Shown here in pieces: positions 10,888 through 18,600 of a stretch of DNA of 64,000 nt. The notes beneath the pieces were generated by a model. The model did not search any database and had not been told where the DNA came from. It saw only the letters and a program-made list of their open reading frames with translations. Numbering within the stretch: the first letter of the stretch is position 1; every line of letters begins with the position of its first letter. A program made the translations under genes and the position numbers. The stretch is taken from positions 1-64,000 of the forward strand of contig JAUCBJ010000358.1 of assembly GCA_032718475.1 (NCBI GenBank), given 5' to 3'. The stretch is from Nemertoderma westbladi (Eukaryota > Xenacoelomorpha > Nemertodermatida > Nemertodermatidae).

Positions 10888-11100
10888 GTTTGGGTGAGAA
10901 TCCAATCTTTGCGAATTAACATCCCGTCTCAATGTTAAATTATCAATTAAGGGAAGGGACCAGGTTACAGTGGCACGTTATTCTAACCAAAACAATAAAC
11001 GAACCACAATAGAACAGCAGGTTACATCTTTAGGAGTAATCAGCTGCTATTTACATCGAATTTCCCCTGGAGAGGGATGCAATTTTTGTCCCCCCTATCT
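10888..11100 (-). mobile_element. MITE family A, copy 1
   Basis: This copy is reverse-complement similar along its length to 23327-23582. Shared words include GCGAATTAA, CAATGTTAAATT, CAGGTTACAGTGGCAC, AACCAAAACAATAAAC and AATTTCCCCTGGAGAGGGAT, and both end in CCCCCCTATCT. It has no coding capacity. It lies 79 nt downstream of the CDK5 stop and carries the first AATAAA after that gene. Confidence 0.75.
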
Positions 11101-11696
11101 GAATTTCTTAGGTTATAAGTTAGGGTTTCATGATAGTTTTAATTAGGGTTGGGTCGCCACTGATACTATTGAAACAAAAATATTATAATAATAGCCTCAA
11201 ACATGAAATTACCCAATGTTACTTTGCGTTTATATCAAATTACTGTTTGTGCATTAGTGACTGACTAAAATGACGTTACACGTTATATATATTTAATGTA
11301 AATTATTGTTTTATTTTTAATAATTATAATTTAGAAATGATGTTTATTTTAAATATTTCATAAATATTTAAATAAATTAGTGATTGTACAATGAAATTGA
11401 ATAGGACACAAAATAAGACATCAGAGTTAATAAATAAGCTAAAAAGTTACGTTTATACCCAATCACTAGATCTATTCAATAAAGCGGCTTTGAAGGGGCT
11501 GTGGTTGGGTTTGGGTATCAGGAGAAGTGGCGACAGAAACCGATAAGTTGGAGTACAGTACATAAAGTACTATCTTTGTGTGGCTGAAAAACACTATAAA
11601 CTTTTAAGTATTGCAAAGGAATGTCATCAATCAATCATAAGACGTACCGGACGTACCATTACGGCGAAAAGGATAATTCTCTATAAATGAAAATGG
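11101..11696. other. Intergenic DNA, nothing recognised
   Basis: AT-rich sequence with no convincing gene, RNA or repeat. Confidence 0.5.
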
Positions 11697-11810
11697 GTTA
11701 GTTCCTTTTAGAAGGACCTTTTTCTTAGTAACCAAATAAAAAATAATAATAATTTAATATGATTGACTTTTTTGGTCACTAAGAAAAGGGTCCTTCTAAA
11801 CGCACTTACT
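11697..11810. mobile_element. Short fold-back MITE
   Basis: The two arms are inverted copies. The left arm (11697-11736) reads TTTAGAAGGACC then TTTTTCTTAGTAACCAAA. The right arm (11770-11809) reads TTTGGTCACTAAGAAAAG then GGTCCTTCTAAA. A 33-bp AT-rich spacer separates them. The arms can form a stem of about 38 bp. No target duplication was established. Confidence 0.7.
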
Positions 11811-13540
11811 CATTGTCTATTATGGAAAGGATAATTATCTAGTTTCAAGCAAACTGTTCGCGCTTTTGAAGACCTTTAGCAGTTTAACCTGCCAAAATTT
11901 ATATGTCTTTTAGTTAATTAAAACACCTTTAGCATACGACAATATTTTATGCTAATAAACAAAACATTACCCGAAGTCAGCCCATGCGCGATCATTCACC
12001 CGATGGATCTACACCCGGGAGGCTGAATTCGGCTGCTTAAATTTTATTATTGCAGTGTAAGGTCGCAGTGTAAACTTACTGTATTATTCGATTGATCGCT
12101 AATATGTAATTTCTGACAGATATTATTAACTTTCGGGAAATATTAACAGTTCCTTTAGGACGTGGCGCTCTATCTATTTAAACAGAGCTAGGACTTATAC
12201 TAAACGCAACGATAAGGCTTATGATTAAAGTATAAGTCGCATTCTTTAGGAAATGCTTTGTTACCAGTCACATCACACTCACAATCATGCACACTATTCT
12301 GCCGACCGTCAGTATATTTGATCACACATAAAGAGAACAGCAATTGACTCAGGTAGTGTCTACTAAATAACATTAGATTCAATACACACCACATTGATAT
12401 AAATCGCAATTGTTATATATAGCCTGTCTCTCTAACCTGTAGTGTATCAAGAAATTGGGAAATTTGGGTGATTTATCAATATTCTCCAAATGACAATATT
12501 TCATCAACAAATCGATACAATTAATAACTGACGGTAAATAGCAGTACAAACAATATGATTAGTGCAGTTAAATTAAGTGAGGTAACACCGCCGGTAACAG
12601 TTATACTTTCTATAATCTAAGCAGTTTTACTAGAGTTGTTCCAAAAGCCGGTGTTATGGCGAAAAAATGGGAACACAACAACAGAAACATGTGACTACTG
12701 CTCTATACGAGTATACCAAAAACTCTTATTCCACGAAGCCCCGTTCAACACAGAGGATGAGCATAGAGATAGGAAATTCAGTTCAGTAGCGCTGGGATAG
12801 GTCGAAATCAACGCCTACGCAAATTCTATTGGCCGACACGAACAGCAAGGCTAAGGCAACCTCTCTAAGCTAGTTGGCCGATTAAACTGAGCCCAGATAT
12901 CTCCGTACAGCACATCAGCCAATAAGCTGGTAGCTTGCACTATTTTAGTTATAAATCCCTTTGAGAGTATTCTAGCGACTGGGGGGGAACTGGCCAGCAA
13001 AGGCAAACGTATCAGTTATCCCACAAAAGCTTTTACACAAACGTCGTCAGCTGAGCCCTTTACTGTATGCGATTTCAATGTTTTGTTTCGGCATATCGGT
13101 ATGCTGACTGCTGCACGCTATGTGGAGTAGGCCTAGTGATGCAAACGGTAGAGCATTTTTACTGAAATGAAAGGAAGTAATGACACTGGTAACTGGCCTA
13201 CTGAATATGCTGAGCTATAGTGTGTACGCTAGTGGATTCTCATCCGCCGAATAAAGTTTTGTACATACGTTTCGATCTACCAAGTTCCATAATAGAGCCT
13301 ACTTGCATTTTGGAAAAAATATTCGAGTGATTTAAGAATATTATTAAAACACCCATACCACAACCAAATATTTAGAATAAGCGTAGGCCTACATGTACTA
13401 GAGTATTAACTGAGTGTAAAATATTAGATGTTGTAAAATATTATTCAAATGTGAGAAATGTTTATTGTTTCTGATGATTGCTTGTGACATGAGATCGGAT
13501 AACATGAATGCTTAAGCCCTTCACCATGATTTACGATTTC
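11811..13540. other. Intergenic DNA, nothing recognised
   Basis: There is no frame of note, no RNA gene and no obvious repeat. The reverse-strand AATAAA at 13461-13466 probably serves the EGF/ShKT gene that ends at 13541. Confidence 0.5.
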
Positions 13541-13653
13541 TCAACAGTTTCCACAAGATAGTTTGCACTTTTGCAAGAGATATCCGGTATCACAGCTCTG
13601 CGTCTGGATGTACACGTTACACTTGGCGCCTCTGTCATAGCATCCCTTGGGAA
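13541..13653 (-). CDS. Exon 8 of EGF/ShKT gene: third ShKT module and stop
   Basis: 113 nt after TTTTTTTTCAG. It encodes GCYDRGAKCNVY then C...YLLQKCKLSCGNC and TGA at 13543-13541. The polyadenylation signal AATAAA is at 13466-13461. Confidence 0.85.
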
Positions 13654-15603
13654 CTGAAAAAAAAATGTAAAAGTACAGTACAGAAATATGTACAGTATGA
13701 AGATTTAAGTTCATTGCAGGATCAAAATATTTCACCAAGATAACCGCGAAGTATAGCCAATACGATACAGCTGGGTAAATACAGTAAGAAATGACATCAT
13801 CCACAGGTACACTTAATGTATGTACATTATGTACAGTAGTAGAGGTACACGTACAGTAACTACATTGTGATGTACTACTACCAGTAGGCCTACTAACTTG
13901 CGATACCACCTCACCTCAAGCTGCAGTTGGAACAGTGAGAGCCTCGAACCTCCAATCTACCGTGTAGGCCCCTAATATATACTCACGTTGTGCACCACAA
14001 AGGCCACAGGTTTTGGGGCATCGATGCCACGCTTGGTACTGGGTCTGGACATCGTGGGACGCGCATTTCCCAGACGCTTTGAACTCCGCGCAGTGTAGAT
14101 TATCTTCGGGGTGTGGGTTTATATCTCCCAAAGTATCCAAACAGCCGGCCACTTCAACTCCTATAATAAATGGAGATAAAAAAATACTTTACGATTATTG
14201 AAAAATACATAGGCCCTACACGCTTCCGGGTATTGTTTCACTTCCAGTAATTGCATACTATAATAAACTACCGTTAAGTGTTGTTTAGATTGCAACCAAG
14301 GCCTACTGCAGCCATACAATATACATGTGGGGGGTGGGGGGGGGGGGGGTCTGGACCCAATCAAAATAAATTCCTCCAGGATCGACACAAATAATATCTT
14401 ATTCTCGCTAAAATTAAATTATAACTTTTGCTATTGGCTTCCGTTTAACGATTTGGTTGATGTTGTGCTTCTCGAAACATGAAAACATTGCTTTTTACAG
14501 TAAGTTTTAGAATATATATAGCAATTATACAGTAAACAGTAATACTGCCGTGCAATGTAAAAAGACCGTAAGTCGCATTTTTCAAAAATTCACTTTTTCT
14601 GGGTCTAAAAAATGCGCTCTATCTAATGGTATAATCGAGAACACCGTATCTACTCTAGTTCTCGAGATATGCAATGTAGAAAGGCCGTAAGTCACAACAT
14701 ACAGTATATGTATAGTGTTACAAAGGAAAAAGACCGTAAGTGCAATACAAAAGACCGCAACTACTGTAAATTTATGCAAAAACAGCGTAGGTCACAAGAC
14801 TTGCGGTGTTTTGTCATTGCATAGATAATAAGAAAACACACATACGGTTTTATTGAAATATGTATTTACATACAGGTTGTACAATGCAAATACACCGTAA
14901 GTACAAACAATTACCCTGAAGTCAAAATATTAATGAAAAGTTATAAATAATCACGTAGAAAAATTTCCCACCCCCAATTGCGTAGGGTTATAATAAATTA
15001 GTAATTTACGGACATTTTAAACCAACAATCTGAAGGCAAACAGTAATTTGCGTTTTACCTGAAATTACGTTTTGTGACTTGCGGTTTTTTACATTGCACG
15101 GCAGAGTAGCAAATCAACAGTGTGAATATTATACTGTAGAACCAAACTTCCAACCGCATGCACAATCCGGCTTTACAATTTATTATTTTATATTGGCTTA
15201 AATAAATTACCAACTCATAGTAACTAATTTTACTTTTATCAATTTTACTTATATTTTAATATAAGTAACAGCGGGGTAGCTCAGTTGGTTGAGCGCCGGG
15301 CCTGCAATCTATTGGTTGTAGGTTCAGCCCCGCCAGGGTCCACTCAGCCTTTCATCCACTGGGGTCGATAAAATGAGTACCAGTTAAATAACTGGGAGCA
15401 AATCTTGGGATAGGAGTAGCGCCCACCCCTACCCTCGGGTAGCAGCTATCGAAAGAGGAGCCTTCGGGTCGCCTCCGGCTTCGGCCGACTGTTTGCTTGC
15501 TTTGCTTTGAATATAAGTTAATATTTTAATATTTTCTAACAAATTTTAACAAATCTAACTAATTTACATTGAAATAGTAAATAACTATATTATTATATAC
15601 ACA

Positions 15604-15634
<31 letters not shown>

Positions 15635-18600
15635 AACCTATCGTTTATACTGTAATTATTGCATTATATAAAGTAGATATCAACCAACCGGTACATTGTC
15701 CACAGGCTCCAGTACAGTCTTTCAGCATGTACTCCGGGTTCGCTCGGCATTCCCCAATCGTCGCCCAGTAACCACAACTGGCCTGCGCGTCTACGCAAAC
15801 CGCTGCAAAAATGTATAAAATAATTTATTTACGATATTCGTTTATATTTTTATAATATACGATATTTACGATAACTCAAAATCAGATAAAGTGCTGCGAC
15901 GCGTATCGTTGTGCGTTTAATAATGAAATTCTTCAGTTTTTCACTCCCAGTTACAACCCTGTACGTACATACACTTCCGGTACATAAATAATAATATAAT
16001 CCGTTTCTGAAACCTGGCGGAGGTGGAGGGGTGATGCAGTTCCCGTTACCATCGTCAATCATTCCTTCGGCACATCCGCAATGCAGAATGAAATCCCGGA
16101 TATCGCAGCTCGAGTTCGGTCCACAAACCTGAAATAAATAAGTAATGATAATTATTCAAAAAGTTTTTGAGAATAATAAATTATACTTCGGGAGTGCAAA
16201 CAAAACTGCAGCTGCAAACCGACTCCTATCCCTTGGTTGGTAGTTTAGCATTCGTGATATTAATTCCCTGAGATTGGAATTGCATAAAGAAATGCCCCCA
16301 TCACAGGAGCATATAATAAACATTAAGTTATCCACGCAGTACCGGTAGGCCTACATACATATAATAAATTATACCCTTGTTAAAGTTAATTGCCAGTACT
16401 GTATGCCTACTTCGTATAATTTAATATACAGTATTATTAATTTCATCAACTCAACACTACACCGGATATTTCTACTTACAACTTCGGGGTCGGAACAATC
16501 TTCACATTCTCCAGTATCCTGATTCATTCCAAGATCCCCGGTACATCGACATTCTGGTTTACCGTTGGCGCCAACCTCGCATGCTTGACTTGCACCGCAA
16601 GAAATTCCAACACAAGGGTCAGCTAGAATTTACAATACAAAACTTACTGCATCATCATATTGCATTTACTTACATACTGCGTCACTCTGGACAAGTTATA
16701 TATATATTTAATTAGTTATTGTTAATTAATCCATTATTATATCACATGTCAGCCAAAGTCGAATTCAAAACAGTGTTATATTTATTAGTACCCCTGCTGG
16801 TTCACTCAGATAGTGGCGCAAAATGAGCACAAGTGAAAAATAGGTGTCCAGCACAATTGACCGCAAGTTGAATAAAGTTTCGTTTATTGTTTGGGTTAGA
16901 AAACACATGCCACTGTAACCTGCGCCTTTCCCTTCATTTTTTAAATAAATTAAATAAAATTAATAATAAAATAATTTTTAAACCAACAAACTCATACTGC
17001 AGTTGGTATTTCGGCCATTTTGAGAAATAACTCGTTTCACTTTAATCTATACTTGAGGCCAATACGTGAGCTCTTAGAGAATAGTATATGCAACTTCAAT
17101 GACTGTCTGTTTGATAGAGGTGTAAGGAAGGCCCTACTAAATTAAATAGTATTATTTGAAGGACTTCTATATTCAGATAAAGTTATCTACAAACTTACTT
17201 TTCACACATACTCCATCCTGTAGTCCGTAGCCAGCATTGCAGGTACAGGTTGCAACTCCGCCTACATTGTTGCAGTTACCATTCCCGCCACAATCATTAC
17301 CCGCACATGGATTAGCTAAAAGTTAATAGATTTATATTTTTATTTACAAACAAAATATTGGATAACATATTATATTATAGATTTAAGCATCCTTCTTGAA
17401 CGTTTCCAAAATATATATCTCCGTAAAGGAAAAAACCTGTGATTCTAGTTGTATCTCAGATTCATGAATCTCGGACATTTCTCAACTGAAATAAATATCT
17501 TTACAGATTTGGAAACCTTGCAGGGCCAATCAACTTAAATACGAAAAATATCTGTTTGTGAAACTAGTCTAGTCAAAAGTAATTGATTAATTTTTCTAAC
17601 GTTTGGAAGTAATGCAGTTAATACGTTGATCAAATTAATTGAAATTCAAGTTACTAATATTCAGATTATAATATTATTATTATTAACAATTTATATATAC
17701 CTGAAACTGTTCATATTACTGAGTAAAAACAACATTTTATTGCAATAAAATAATCCACAAATATAACTATCATAACTTAACTATCACTTATAAGCAACGA
17801 CTCAGAGTCACGCATCAGTCGAATATAATTAAAGGTTTATCTTCTTTCAGTTTGTCAATCAATGGTCGTTGGGAGATCTTAAAGACAGCGGGGTTAATCT
17901 GTGCGGAGGCATTGAAATCAATCAAATTGTCGGACTCAGGAGGTAAAGTAATGTCAACGAGGTTGCAGACAACATCATCAATGTGTTCTTTATCCAATTC
18001 CAGAGACGGGGTTGAAGATGGTTTATCAAGGTCGGGAATAGCGGCATCGAACAGCCCGTCCTCAAAAACGTTGTCGTCTAATTTACCTTGTTGTATAGGT
18101 TTAATGACAGCGACTTGTGGTGTGTCTATAATGGAGAGGTTCATAGATAGGCGACGGTTAGCAACTGAGGTTGAAGAGTTCTGGGATTCTTTCTTAATGA
18201 GTTCGAGGAAAGTTGAGTCGCCTTGAGTTGAAGAGAACCGTTGTCGACTTCCGACAGATAAAACGCGGCCTTTGGCGTTAACTAATGGGGTTGAGTGTGC
18301 GAATGGAGGTGCAGATGGGCGGCCAGAGACCGACAGAAGGGAAGTGGACAGGTCGGAGACAGAACCGTTGGTGGATCTTCGAGAAAGGTCGCCGTGGAAA
18401 CTAGAGAGTTCCGGTTTGGAACTGAACCGGTTCCGAGCCGGTGGCGGACAGCTGGGAGGAATCCGAGGTTTCTTCGGAATAGTCGACGGGGGTTTCATCG
18501 CCGAGAGAGACGCGTTTAATTCTCGCGATTTCGCTGACGGCTTCAAAGATGTTTGTAGTTTGGATGTTGCGACATTGACTGATGGTGTCGGGACAATAGG

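Noticed and set aside
13541-14160. Calling the ShKT exons a venom toxin gene
   Set aside because: ShKT modules here are joined to EGF-like domains in a multi-domain secreted protein; the domain alone does not indicate toxicity.
15271-15335. tRNA-Cys-like sequence
   Set aside because: It is the head of a SINE with body, simple tail and target duplication, and its stems are imperfect.
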